This document shows, piece after piece, positions 9,680-17,709 of a DNA stretch of 64,000 nucleotides; positions within the stretch are counted from its first letter, which is position 1, and every line of letters begins with the position of its first letter. A model generated the notes under the pieces. It searched no databases, was not told the DNA's origin, and was given only the letters and a program-made list of their open reading frames with translations. A program made the translations under genes and the position numbers. Source of the DNA: Nodularia sp. NIES-3585 (lineage in GTDB: Bacteria; Cyanobacteriota; Cyanobacteriia; Cyanobacteriales; Nostocaceae); contig NZ_BDUB01000001.1 in NCBI RefSeq assembly GCF_002218065.1, forward strand, positions 3,718,695-3,782,694. Reading direction: 5' to 3'.

Positions 9680-9732
9680 ACACGAAGTTGGGAAAGTTGC
9701 TTTTATAGCGAGAATGTCCAAAATTCGATGAT

Positions 9733-10071
9733 ATGCTTGGTAAAAGCTATCAGAAAGTGGCAATGGAAGTAAACATTAAGACTTGTACTCCCATCTGGAC
9801 AGGTGGTGTTGAGGCGGGGAAGTGCGATAGCGCAAGCGCTGACTTGTCAGTTCGCATTCACGAAACCGGACTCCTCGGTAGTCTACGTTGGTGGATGGAA
9901 GTCTTGGTACGCGGTTTTGAGGGTCAGGTGTGCGATCCTACCGAGCAGAAATGCTCATACGATTCTAAAAAGCCCAACAATTGACTTTGTAAGGTCTGCG
10001 AAGTGTTTGGCGCAACTGGATGGAACTCAAGATTAAACCTTAGTGGTGCAGAAAACTTTCCAGAGTATTAA
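9733..10071 (+). pseudogene. Relic of Cmr1, RAMP subunit of a type III-B CRISPR effector
   Basis: The opening (VNIKTCTPIWTGG) matches the Cmr1 start, where the TP-x-WTGG loop leads into the first RRM-like fold. Then come RIHETGLLGSLRWWMEVLVR and GFEGQVCDPT, which correspond to the conserved R-G-(S/A)-LRWW helix of Cmr1. An in-frame TGA at 9982-9984 interrupts, but the same frame continues as CKVCEVFGATGWNSRLNLSG, the C-x2-C...FG-x-TGW block of this family, until TAA at 10069. Only about a third of a full Cmr1 remains. Cmr1 normally sits in the Cmr complex and contacts the 3' side of crRNA and target. No cas10, other cmr genes or repeats remain nearby. Confidence 0.75.
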
Positions 10072-10120
10072 GTGGAGAAGACAGTGACACGGTAACGGTA
10101 GGACTTCAAACCCTTATAAA

Positions 10121-10174
10121 TTAGTGTCTAGCACTACCCTGACTTTATCAAAATAGGGGTGTGCTGGACACTAA
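10121..10174. repeat. 54-bp imperfect hairpin
   Basis: TTAGTGTCTAGCACTACCCT (10121-10140) pairs with 10154-10174 with three mismatches around a short loop. It lies between the Cmr1 relic and a Tn3-like miniature element and may be a solo transposon end or a palindromic dispersed repeat. Confidence 0.55.
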
Positions 10175-10230
10175 AATACTTATGTCAACAGATCCGGCGA
10201 TCGCATATTTAGCGATAATTACGACAATAT

Positions 10231-10501
10231 GGGGTAGTGTTACGGAAGCTGTCACCAGGGGCAAAGTAACCTTTAAGTATTACGAGAGAAGCGTTTCAAC
10301 TTTTATGATGATTTGGGATAGCGATTGCTAAAAAGTTCCGATTTGAATTGGAGTCGGAACTAAAGAGCGAAAATTATGTGCTGTTTAACCCTTTTCACTC
10401 ACTGAAGCAGAATCAAAGTGGATAAAGTTCCAACTCTTCAATAAAATTCGGTACTTTATTCATTACTTTGCCCCTGGTGACACTTACCGTAACACTACCC
10501 C
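10231..10501. mobile_element. 271-bp miniature element with Tn3-like terminal inverted repeats
   Basis: The ends are inverted repeats of about 39 bp with 36 matches: both begin GGGGTAGTGTTACGG and end TCACCAGGGGCAAAGTAA. GGGG at the tip, a length near 38 bp and a TAA-type inner end are features of Tn3-family transposons. Between the repeats lie about 190 bp without a coding frame, so the element would need a transposase supplied elsewhere (a Tn3-derived miniature element). Flanks read AATAT on the left and AATTA on the right, so no exact 5-bp target duplication is visible. Confidence 0.75.
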
Positions 10502-10990
10502 AATTAACAAATTATTATTGACACATTTATCGAGGGGATGAGAAATCCGGGTTTAGCCCCTGAGATCGCCATATATATAAACTGACCGATTCTTATAGGT
10601 ATTGGGTTGCAGCAGAAACCGAGTGAAGAGTGTAAAGTATTACAGGTAAAAATGTTTTAATATTACAAGTTCTGGTCGATCAACATACGGAACTTCTTAC
10701 TGTGCTTGAATCTCAAGCCCTGAAATACCAATTAGATAGCTAGGGGGTATTGATCCATTGCTGACTTGACAAATTTTGATGAATTTTTGTTTATTAATAG
10801 GCAGTTCAGTAGTCAAAATTGCCCGTGCAATATTAAAGATTCAGTAAAGTGAAAGCCTGCTATCTTTTCAAGTGTCCCACTTTACAGGAATCTATAGATT
10901 AAAGGACAAAGAAAAGTAACTTAATAACTGTTCAGATATTCGAGTATAAGTTGCTGTTCCAAGAAGACCATTCAAGTAAACAGGATATCA
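10502..10990. other. Intergenic stretch, promoter region of the following secreted protein
   Basis: About 490 bp without a credible gene. A short palindrome GGGTTTAGCCCC-like segment lies near 10550. The 60 bp before 10991 should hold the promoter, but no clear hexamers are visible. AGGAT (10981-10985) is a modest ribosome binding site 5 nt before the ATG. Confidence 0.4.
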
Positions 10991-12766
10991 ATGAATCGTT
11001 TCAATTACATAAACAAGTTAATCTTGATTGCAATCGTTACGATTGTACTTACAGTCAGTCCGGCACTAGGAAGGAATAATTCTCAATATGAAATTTGGGG
11101 TGCAGACCAGTCTAACTCAGTATCCGGTGTGGAATCTCGTGGAGTGAATGGCAGTTGGATCTGGGTTTGGGACAGCAAGGATGTTGAGAAACAACTCAAA
11201 TCTGGTAAGGAAGCAAAACCTCTTGGTTGTGATGGTAAGAACCGCCCTGGGGATGGTCCGTGTGATATTCGTGATGTGTTCCCCGCTTCCCTAGCCGAGT
11301 ACGATAGCAGTGGAAAGCCTACTGGTAAAACCCTGGGTGATTTGCCAGCATTTGGTCGCCTGCATGGTATGCGACCAGATCCACAGAACAAATATATGAA
11401 TGCAAATATATTTGCTCCGAACGGTGGTTATGTGGGCATTATAGATGGTGAAACAAAAGAAGCTGTAGCCCTATTCCGTGTCGCTGGTACTAACGTAGGT
11501 CGTTCGGTACATATGTCCTTTTGGAACAGTGACGGCAGCGCGTTGCTGGTGGCTAACCTAAATGGTAAGGTGCTGGAACGCATCGATATTACCCGCGATC
11601 GCCGTGGCCAGATTATCAATGCAACCTTCAATAAATCGGCTTCCCTGGGTGTAGGTAAGGGCATGACCATCGTTGAAGATGCCAAAGTTTATCTGGGCAG
11701 CAACGGTCAAGGCCAAGTGATGATTGGCAGCATATCTGGCAGCTACGAAGAAGCAGATTTGGGCGACCTGACCCCAAATGGATACTGCAAGGAAAATGGC
11801 TGCACATCAGGTAGTAATGCTGATAATGGTGGTCGTCCCAACAACGTCATCATCTGCCCGATTCCCTCTGACCGCGATTATGACTACATCACCCTTGGTG
11901 GAGGTGGTCTATTGGTTGCTAATATCAAAACAACCCCAATGACCATTGTTGGTGAGTATGGCAACCAAGTTGTGAATGGTGCTGGCTGCGGTGGTGTGCA
12001 GGTAGACAATAATATGTGGTTGAATGCTGGTGTTTCTGCTTCTGGTGCGGGTGCTACCCAATCTACGTTCACCATGTATAGTTTTAATGACAGGGAATTT
12101 GACACCACTCCGAATCAACCGAATACCCCAACTCCTACACTGGTTTACAAGGATGATACCAACACTGCCACAATTGGTAATACGGTAGGTAATCCAGAAG
12201 CAAATACTACAGGTCAGTTGCCAGGGATAACCACCCGCCGGGATGCCCACGGTATGGCACGCACATTGTCTGGTTCACATATTCATAATGTTGACCGCAT
12301 CCAGAATAACGTAGAAGTATTCAACACCAGAACCCTACGGAGAACAACTTACGATTTGACCTCGGCAAATGGCAAGGGTAATGGTGTGGGTGCTTGCGCC
12401 GCCGCTTCGGTGACAGATGATTTTGGTTTGCCACTCAATGATCCAGCCCCAGACTTGATGGATACCACACCAGATGGCAAGTACTTAGTAGTTGCGTTGC
12501 GTGGTCCAGTTCCTGTATCCGTGACACACGCGGCACAGGGTAGCTGTCCAGGAGTTGGCATCATTGAGTTGACTAAGGGTGGTGCATCAGGTCGTCTGGC
12601 GGGAGTACTCCGTGCTACCAACACAGTGGATACTGCACCAGTAGATGCTCCTGGGGGTCATGCTTACATAGGCAATGAGCATAGTGACATACATGATACT
12701 TCTGTGCGTCGATTCAGGGTCAAAAGAAGCAGGGGAGCAGGGAGCAAGGGAGATGCCAGTAAGTAG
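10991..12766 (+). CDS. Secreted protein of unknown function with beta-propeller-like repeats
   Basis: 591 residues. An N-terminal signal peptide is clear (basic MNRFNYINK, hydrophobic core LILIAIVTIVLTVSPALG, likely cleavage near residue 28). The mature part is rich in Gly, Asn and Asp and has segments such as VHMSFWNSDGSALLVANLNG and DTTPDGKYLVVALRG that look like YVTN/WD-type blades, plus several Cys pairs (GDGPCDIRD, NGYCKENGCTSG). It is therefore probably an exported or cell-surface propeller. No catalytic motif is recognised. The last residues (SRGAGSKGDASK) are encoded by a GGGAGCAGGGAGC-type low-complexity repeat, suggesting that the native C-terminus was replaced by repeat DNA. Confidence 0.7.
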   Translation: MNRFNYINKLILIAIVTIVLTVSPALGRNNSQYEIWGADQSNSVSGVESRGVNGSWIWVWDSKDVEKQLKSGKEAKPLGCDGKNRPGDGPCDIRDVFPASLAEYDSSGKPTGKTLGDLPAFGRLHGMRPDPQNKYMNANIFAPNGGYVGIIDGETKEAVALFRVAGTNVGRSVHMSFWNSDGSALLVANLNGKVLERIDITRDRRGQIINATFNKSASLGVGKGMTIVEDAKVYLGSNGQGQVMIGSISGSYEEADLGDLTPNGYCKENGCTSGSNADNGGRPNNVIICPIPSDRDYDYITLGGGGLLVANIKTTPMTIVGEYGNQVVNGAGCGGVQVDNNMWLNAGVSASGAGATQSTFTMYSFNDREFDTTPNQPNTPTPTLVYKDDTNTATIGNTVGNPEANTTGQLPGITTRRDAHGMARTLSGSHIHNVDRIQNNVEVFNTRTLRRTTYDLTSANGKGNGVGACAAASVTDDFGLPLNDPAPDLMDTTPDGKYLVVALRGPVPVSVTHAAQGSCPGVGIIELTKGGASGRLAGVLRATNTVDTAPVDAPGGHAYIGNEHSDIHDTSVRRFRVKRSRGAGSKGDASK

Positions 12767-12780
12767 AAATATAACGCGTT

Positions 12781-12900
12781 AAGGAGAGCGATCAACCTCC
12801 GGTTCGCTACGCGAGCGCCGGAGGCACAGCGCGGAGCGCTATCGACGGAGGTGGGCGGAACGCGATTGCCAGAGGCGGGCGGAACGCAGAGCGCAAAATG
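12781..12900. repeat. Cluster of small dispersed palindromic repeats
   Basis: GC-rich palindromic words are packed here, including the hairpin CCTCCGG (12796-12802) with CCGGAGG (12818-12824) and two GGCGGGCGGAACGC-like copies. The CTACGCGAGCGCCGGAGG type of word recurs elsewhere in the window (for example inside hsdM) and is typical of small dispersed repeats of Nostoc genomes. It follows the secreted protein and might also act as its transcript end. Confidence 0.65.
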
Positions 12901-13265
12901 TGGGAGACTGAGAACAAATCACCGCTCAGGTAAATTATCTTACATATTAAAAACTCTATGGTATTGTTGATAACCGCGTCATAACTCTATGTCTGCACCG
13001 ATTCCGAATTTTTACTGAATGGTTGAATTTGAGAATAGACTTAGCTCTATGCCCAGCGCAGAGATGACATAGATTTATCTATATGTGCCAGTTGCCTGCT
13101 ACTTCCGTCAACTTCTAAGGACCGTTAACAGTTGACACATAGACAAGCATCTATAAATAAGTGCAATTATTGCTCTATTCCCTTATGTATGGCAATATCG
13201 AATAACCTAAAATAGCTATAATTATTACTGTATAAAGCATTTAGCTCTAAATATGTACAAGTTAT
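12901..13265. other. Intergenic AT-rich stretch
   Basis: About 365 bp between the palindrome cluster and the truncated recombinase. I see no gene, tRNA or clear repeat. The junction to the recombinase fragment at about 13266 is where its N-terminal half was lost. Confidence 0.4.
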
Positions 13266-13625
13266 AAAGATACTTCTACCCCCACGGGTAAGATGATTTT
13301 AACCATGATGGCCGCAGTTGCCGAACTAGAACGCGCCCAAATTACCGAGCGTACCCAAGGGGGAAGAAAGGCGAAAGCTTCTCAAGGTGGTTATGCCTAC
13401 GGTTCCCCTGCTTTTGGTAAATCAGCAGTAGAGGGTGAATTGGTAGCCAACGACGATGAACAGCAGGTGATTGATATTATCAGACGACACCATAAATCAG
13501 GGAAGTCTTTGAGGGCGATCGCGCAATATTTGAATGAGAATGGCTACAAAAGCAAGCGCGGTAAAGACTGGCAACACACCAGCGTCAAGACAGTTTTGGA
13601 TCGTCTGTACCCAAAAGTTGCATGA
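13266..13625 (+). pseudogene. 5'-truncated serine site-specific recombinase
   Basis: The frame is open from 13251 and becomes homologous at KDTSTPTGKMILTMMAAVAE, the end of the resolvase catalytic domain and its long E helix (LERAQITERTQGGRKAK). A recombinase-type segment follows with DDEQQVIDIIRRHHKSGKSL, RAIAQYLNENGYKSK and a terminal VKTVLDRL helix. The first 80-90 residues, including the catalytic Ser and the Arg residues, are missing, so no strand cleavage is possible. The ATG at 13293 would give 110 residues but is probably not a true start. It resembles XisF-type excision recombinases; that is an impression, not a demonstrated homology. A strong terminator follows. Confidence 0.75.
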
Positions 13626-13649
13626 CCGATTGCACCTGAAAGTAATTTT

Positions 13650-13688
13650 AATGCCCTTCTAGGCGATTCTAGAGGGGCATTTTTTATG
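13650..13688 (+). terminator. Rho-independent terminator after the recombinase fragment
   Basis: AATGCCCTTCTAG (13650-13662) pairs with CTAGAGGGGCATT (13669-13681), 12 of 13 bp, followed by TTTTTAT. Confidence 0.8.
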
Positions 13689-14039
13689 ATGTTTAACTGT
13701 AGACAAACGTATACACTGTAGACAGTTTTTACAAAGTATCGCTTTGCCAGTGGCAGGGGAGTAAAGCGCGGGCGGTTACGCCATCGCGCAGTGCCGGAGG
13801 CAATCGCATTTACCAGCATCCGTTTTTTGGACTTTTATAGTTGCAGAAAATCCTGGCTCAGTTGCAAATAATCCTGGCTGAAAACAGCGATGATTGCAGG
13901 TCTGAGCGATAGAGGGGTATTCTCGATTTTGTTTGCCAAAGGCCATTACATTTTTTCTTATTCTTAAAAAGAAATTAATCATTAAATAACCAATGAGTTT
14001 TAACCTGACTAATTAGCGAAATATCTAATTCTAATTAGT
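13689..14039. other. Intergenic stretch with tandem 21-bp repeat
   Basis: About 350 bp. It holds a dispersed GC-rich palindrome near 13770-13800 and two adjacent 21-bp units (13840-13860 and 13861-13881) that share GTTGCA and AATCCTGGCT. The last 100 bp are AT-rich and should contain the promoter of the EndoU-type gene. No further gene is seen. Confidence 0.45.
13840..13881. repeat. Two tandem 21-bp direct repeats
   Basis: Each unit is GTTGCA-NNN-AATCCTGGCT-NA. Tandem short repeats next to a recombinase fragment could be former recombinase or transposase binding sites; that link is inference. Confidence 0.6.
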
Positions 14040-15311
14040 ATGCCTAAATTTGCCTCATCTTTAAAGATAGCAGGAGGAGCCGTCTTCCTAGTTTGCTTTT
14101 TTGCTTTTCGAGCAGTTAGTGCCACTATTTCCGAAACATTTGAGTCCGGTCAAAAAGGAGCTTATGCGGCGGCTGATACTACTTTGAGTACAGGTACTTG
14201 GAATTTGAATGATGCTTTAATTGGTAATTTATCAAGCGATGTCAAAAACGGGTCACAATCTGTCCGCGTTCGCTATAATGGCAAAGTGACAATGAAATTT
14301 GATCGTACTACAGGCGCTGGTACAATTAGCATCAAACACGCCAAGTATGGTAATGATGCTAGTACAACTTGGGGATTATGGTGTTCGACCAATAGCGGCA
14401 CTTCATGGACACCTGTGGGTTCAATCATTACTACAAGCTCAAAATCGCTACAAACCGCAACCTTCACCCCTAATCTATCTGGTATAGTTCGCTGTGAAAT
14501 CCGCAAAACTGATGGAACTTCCAACAGAACTAACATTGACGATTTTGTGATTACCGATTATGGTTCTTCAAGTTCTCCGTCTCTACCTGCTGGTTCTGTG
14601 CCATTCTTTGACAATATCAACAATCCTGTCTCTGGATTAGCATACGGTAGCCCATCTGATGTTACTCCCGTTGTGCCAACTTTGAACAACTTTGACAGGG
14701 CAGTCACTGATCTTTGCGGACAACCTGGCACAGTTGTTAGTACGTCTAACTTCCAGGCGATGATGAATAACAATCCTACTGTTTTGGCAAATATTAAGCA
14801 ATATGTGGGAGGATATCTGATTCCGGGTCGTACTTCCAATGCAGATTTCTTAGTTGACTTGACTAACGTCTGGTTTAACGTTGATGGTTTTGAACATATT
14901 TTTTGTGGAGAACCAGTTGCAGGAGGTTCGATAGGTGGATTGCACTTTGTTGGTCGTTATATAGAACTTCAAGAAAAGGGGTTAGCTGGACGACTAGATA
15001 ATAATCTATCTAGGGAAGAGGTAGTTCCCAACACAATTTATACGATGGGTGTTGTGATGAAAGTAGGCAGTAGTACTTCTCAATCTCCTATTAAAGGCTA
15101 TCCCTATACTCTTAGTGCTGAAGAACTTCTTTCAATCGCAGCTTTAGCCTACAAGAATAACCCTAATACTAGTTCCACTAACACTGTTTGTCATTGGAGT
15201 GTAACTGATGAGGGTAGAACTTTTAAAGCAGTGTTTGTCAGGAGAAGTGGTGGTATCCGCACTTTTTATCCTGATGCTACTCCTGGTAGTAACCCCAACT
15301 GTGTACAGTAA
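14040..15311 (+). CDS. Secreted EndoU-family endonuclease with N-terminal beta-sandwich domain
   Basis: 423 residues. A signal peptide (basic MPKFASSLK, core AGGAVFLVCFFAFRAVSA) is cleaved near residue 28. Residues about 30-172 resemble a jelly-roll domain often attached to secreted nucleases (STGTWNLNDALIG ... TNIDDFVITD). A Ser/Pro linker leads to the C-terminal EndoU-like domain (about 215-423) with two His in the right context, H286 in EHIFCGE and H302 in GLHFVGRYIELQ, plus a candidate Lys at 341 or 352. EndoU enzymes use two His and a Lys to cut RNA at uridines, leaving 2',3'-cyclic phosphates. Here it would act outside the cytoplasm as a scavenging or antagonistic nuclease. No immunity gene is recognised next to it. 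Confidence 0.75.
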   Translation: MPKFASSLKIAGGAVFLVCFFAFRAVSATISETFESGQKGAYAAADTTLSTGTWNLNDALIGNLSSDVKNGSQSVRVRYNGKVTMKFDRTTGAGTISIKHAKYGNDASTTWGLWCSTNSGTSWTPVGSIITTSSKSLQTATFTPNLSGIVRCEIRKTDGTSNRTNIDDFVITDYGSSSSPSLPAGSVPFFDNINNPVSGLAYGSPSDVTPVVPTLNNFDRAVTDLCGQPGTVVSTSNFQAMMNNNPTVLANIKQYVGGYLIPGRTSNADFLVDLTNVWFNVDGFEHIFCGEPVAGGSIGGLHFVGRYIELQEKGLAGRLDNNLSREEVVPNTIYTMGVVMKVGSSTSQSPIKGYPYTLSAEELLSIAALAYKNNPNTSSTNTVCHWSVTDEGRTFKAVFVRRSGGIRTFYPDATPGSNPNCVQ

Positions 15312-15366
15312 AATTAGGTATTTTCCCAAAACGTTTAAAACAGTAACTAAATTGTAATTTTTGATT

Positions 15367-15391
15367 TAGCTGCCCTTTAAAAGGGCAGCTA
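15367..15391 (+). terminator. Hairpin after the EndoU gene
   Basis: TAGCTGCCCTT (15367-15377) and its exact complement (15381-15391) form an 11-bp stem, 56 bp after the stop codon. There is no long T run afterwards, so termination may be weak or the hairpin may protect the transcript. Confidence 0.65.
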
Positions 15392-15404
15392 ACCCAGGGC
15401 TAAC

Positions 15405-16835
15405 GTAACCGTTCAGGGGGTATAAGAAGACAAAAAATAACCGCCAAAACCAAGCAATAAAATTAAGCAGTTTTCAACAAGTCAGACTCATCAGAACAAG
15501 TAGTAGCTTCTGGAAGCAAAGAAGGCGCAGTTTTATGACCACGAGCCGCAATAACAGCCTGAGTCATAAACTCCAAAACATTACGCTTTTGGGACTTGAG
15601 GGTTGTCAGGACAGTTAACATTCGAGCCACAAACACACTACCAGCCTGAGTTTGAGAGCCAAAACTAGTCCGTCGCCAAATGACAGCAGGACGAATAGCT
15701 CTTTCTGCTGCATTATTAGTGGGTTCGACACCAATAGTTGTTACAAACAACCACATCGCCGACTCAACCTTGAGTAATTGACGACAAGTGCGGACTGTTT
15801 TTGCTAAGGGAGTTTTTTCCCGTGCTGTAATCTCGTATTCGTTAGCTTGTTGCAAAGTGGCGTTAATGGATGAGCGAACCTCCCGAACCAACTCCACAAA
15901 TTCGTCACGGGATAAAGTACCATCTCGGACTCGGTGCCAAAGTTCAAACAACTTTTCCTGTTGTTTAACCAGTGCAGTTCCCAATTCTGCCGAGACTCCA
16001 GTCCGTTCCGATATTTTGATAAATTCCCGTCGCAGATGCGCCCAACACAATTGCCGATGTTCCAGGTCTACCCAGTTGTAAGCACCGTGACGGTCAGAGT
16101 TGAAAATTCCCCTGAAGTTCTCACCCAATCAATTCTTTGCCCCTTGGGTACAACGGGTGAGGGCTATTTCAAAAAATGTCACTAAGGGCGTAACTGCAAC
16201 CCATAACCAAGCTTTTCTCTGTTCAGGATTAAACCCGTCAATATTTCCTTGATTAAAGCTGGTTTCATCGGCTCCCACTACCGCTGCTTTTTGGATATAG
16301 AGTTTGGCTTCATCGACACAGGTTGCCACTGCGTTACTTGCTTCAAGTCGTAGCTTGTTCACTGTTCCCAATGATATTGAGATTCCAAACACCTCTTGCA
16401 TGGCACTTTGTACCATTCTCTGACTATTGCGGTACACTCCACTCAGTAATGCCACTAGAGCTACTACTCTGACTCCGTAACCACTTGGATTCACGTCGAA
16501 TGGTAATGTGGCACGGGTCTTTGTGCCACATCCAGTACAGGTCAATTGATGCAAACGATGCTCAATGATTATGGGACTGATGGGTGGTATTTCTACTATC
16601 TGGTGACGATAAGGGTTTGTATCAACTCCAGTCAGGGTAGCTCCACAACTTGCACATTCTTCTATTTGCTGCGCCATTTCCTCCACCAGTTTTTTGACGC
16701 TGGTTGGAGTTTTTCCCCAATCTTTTGGGGGTATCTGTTCTAAGTGATTGACGCAAGTAAATTTCATATCACTTAATTTATCAGATTTTGGGGGGAATTT
16801 TTGGCTATCTCTCTACTACCCCCCTGAACTGTTAC
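15405..16835 (-). mobile_element. Degenerate IS66-family insertion sequence
   Basis: Imperfect terminal inverted repeats bound the element: GTAACCGTTCAGGGGG-TA on the left and the complement of GTAACAGTTCAGGGGGGTA on the right. IS66 elements start with GTAA and make 8-bp target duplications; here the 8-bp flanks (GGGCTAAC and GAGTTTAA) do not match, so the copy is old or rearranged. About 1.4 kb remain, holding one damaged transposase gene and no accessory tnpA/tnpB genes. Confidence 0.75.
15463..16767 (-). pseudogene. IS66 TnpC transposase, broken by an in-frame stop and an internal deletion
   Basis: Two halves lie in one frame, separated only by TGA at 16129-16131: the first 212 residues (from ATG 16767) end GAKN and the rest resumes LGENFRGIFNSDRHGAYNWV. 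Together they give about 434 residues of IS66 transposase, with the zinc-ribbon pair CASCG ... CTGCG, the catalytic ADETSF segment and the C-terminal EPTNNAAERAIRP motif that supplies the Glu. The usual N-terminal region is shortened: TPTSVKKLVEEMAQQIE runs straight into the zinc ribbon, so about 70 residues containing the basic GGQPGH segment are gone. Both defects make it inactive unless stop readthrough occurs. Confidence 0.85.
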
Positions 16836-17374
16836 GAGTTTAATCCGTCAAGTTGTCAATTTAAGAATGAAAGGAAACAGTAAATTTTGGTTAAAAGAAA
16901 ATGCCGAAATTATGTTACATCTGCGTTGTCAATGGATAGCTGGAAACTGGAATAATTTCTGCAATTCCATTTTTACCTCTTTTATTCATCCTCAAACTGT
17001 CTAATATTTTATACCTACAACTGTATTTAACAGGCTTTTTTGTATTAATCAGTACATATTTATTAAAATACTGGCGTAAGCAGTTTATTTTAATCAGCTC
17101 TAAATCATTGAATGCAAGTCTTCTTGAGATATTTTGAGAAGATACTTTGTCGTGCAATTTTATTTCTTAATGTGATTTAATTTACTTGGATGCTAGAAAA
17201 ATATTTTAGCTATGTCTGTAGTGCGAGTAGCTAAAAGCACATTTTTTCCCGACTTCACAAAATCGCGTTGCTCCCAGTTAGAAAAGGTTTATCCCCAGAT
17301 TATGACGAAAATCAGGTTTCAACTTTCGCCAAAACCATCAAAACAAGAAAAAAAGGAATTAGGGAAATCTGGGG
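16836..17374. other. Intergenic stretch between IS66 and IS5-like debris
   Basis: About 540 bp. The minus strand has an 80-codon open frame at 16915-17157 of low complexity, with no recognised family and no clear ribosome binding site; I do not call it. The plus frame from 17212 is the frame-shifted lead-in to the transposase fragment downstream. No other feature seen. Confidence 0.4.
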
Positions 17375-17539
17375 AAAGTTCCGGTTGCAGCCAGGTGGGT
17401 GATTGAACGGTCAAATGCTTGGATGGAGAGATGTAAAATTCTCGTCAAGAACTTTGAGAGAACTCTAGCTAATGCAACTGCCAAGGTTAATCTTTGTTTT
17501 ATTCGGTTGATGGTTCAGAGGCTTGCAGCCTCTTCTTAG
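17375..17539 (+). pseudogene. C-terminal fragment of an IS5-family transposase
   Basis: 55 codons read KVPVAARWVIERSNAWMERC followed by KILVKNFERTLANATAKVNL and end in TAG at 17537. The RW-V-x-ER-x-NAW motif is the C-terminal catalytic block (including the Glu) of IS5-type DDE transposases. The rest of the gene is lost; upstream codons are in another frame. It forms the left border debris of the giant phosphoesterase segment. Confidence 0.8.
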
Positions 17540-17575
17540 ATGTCAAATGGGTTCTATATTGAATTTACTACAAAA

Positions 17576-17622
17576 GAGGGGGAAGGAAGCGGCTGCCGAT
17601 GGCAGCCGCTTCCTTCCCCCTC
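17576..17622. repeat. 22-bp perfect-stem palindrome
   Basis: Positions 17576-17597 and 17601-17622 are exact complements (core GGAAGGAAGCGGCTGCC) around a GAT loop. It lies about 90 bp beyond the 3' end of the giant gene and could end its transcript. It is directly joined to the 57-bp inverted repeat copy and shares the GGGGGAAGGAA word with the far copy. Confidence 0.8.
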
Positions 17623-17636
17623 ACAATGATTATCAT

Positions 17637-17693
17637 CCTCACAATGATTATCATTATGTTGTATGGGATGTTTTATTTTTTGGAAGTCCCTTA
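17637..17693 (-). repeat. 57-bp inverted repeat, left copy (IS end)
   Basis: Identical over 57 bp to the complement of 29384-29440. Its inner edge reads GGAAGTCCCTTA and stops 16 bp before the stop codon of the giant gene. The outer part is partly duplicated (CCTCACAATGATTATCAT occurs twice). It looks like the terminal segment of an insertion sequence. Confidence 0.85.
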
Positions 17694-17709
17694 TGCAGTC
17701 AACTGTAGG

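Noticed and set aside
13974..13992. Possible PhoB-like octamers (ATTAATCA-tta-AATAACCA) before the EndoU gene
   Set aside because: Only two weak octamers, AT-rich surroundings; the match is not better than expected by chance.
15463..16767. Programmed frameshifting between two IS66 ORFs
   Set aside because: The two parts are in the same frame, separated by a plain TGA, so frameshifting does not apply.
16915..17157. 80-codon minus-strand frame between IS66 and IS5-like debris
   Set aside because: No family features, no ribosome binding site, low complexity, surrounded by decayed DNA.
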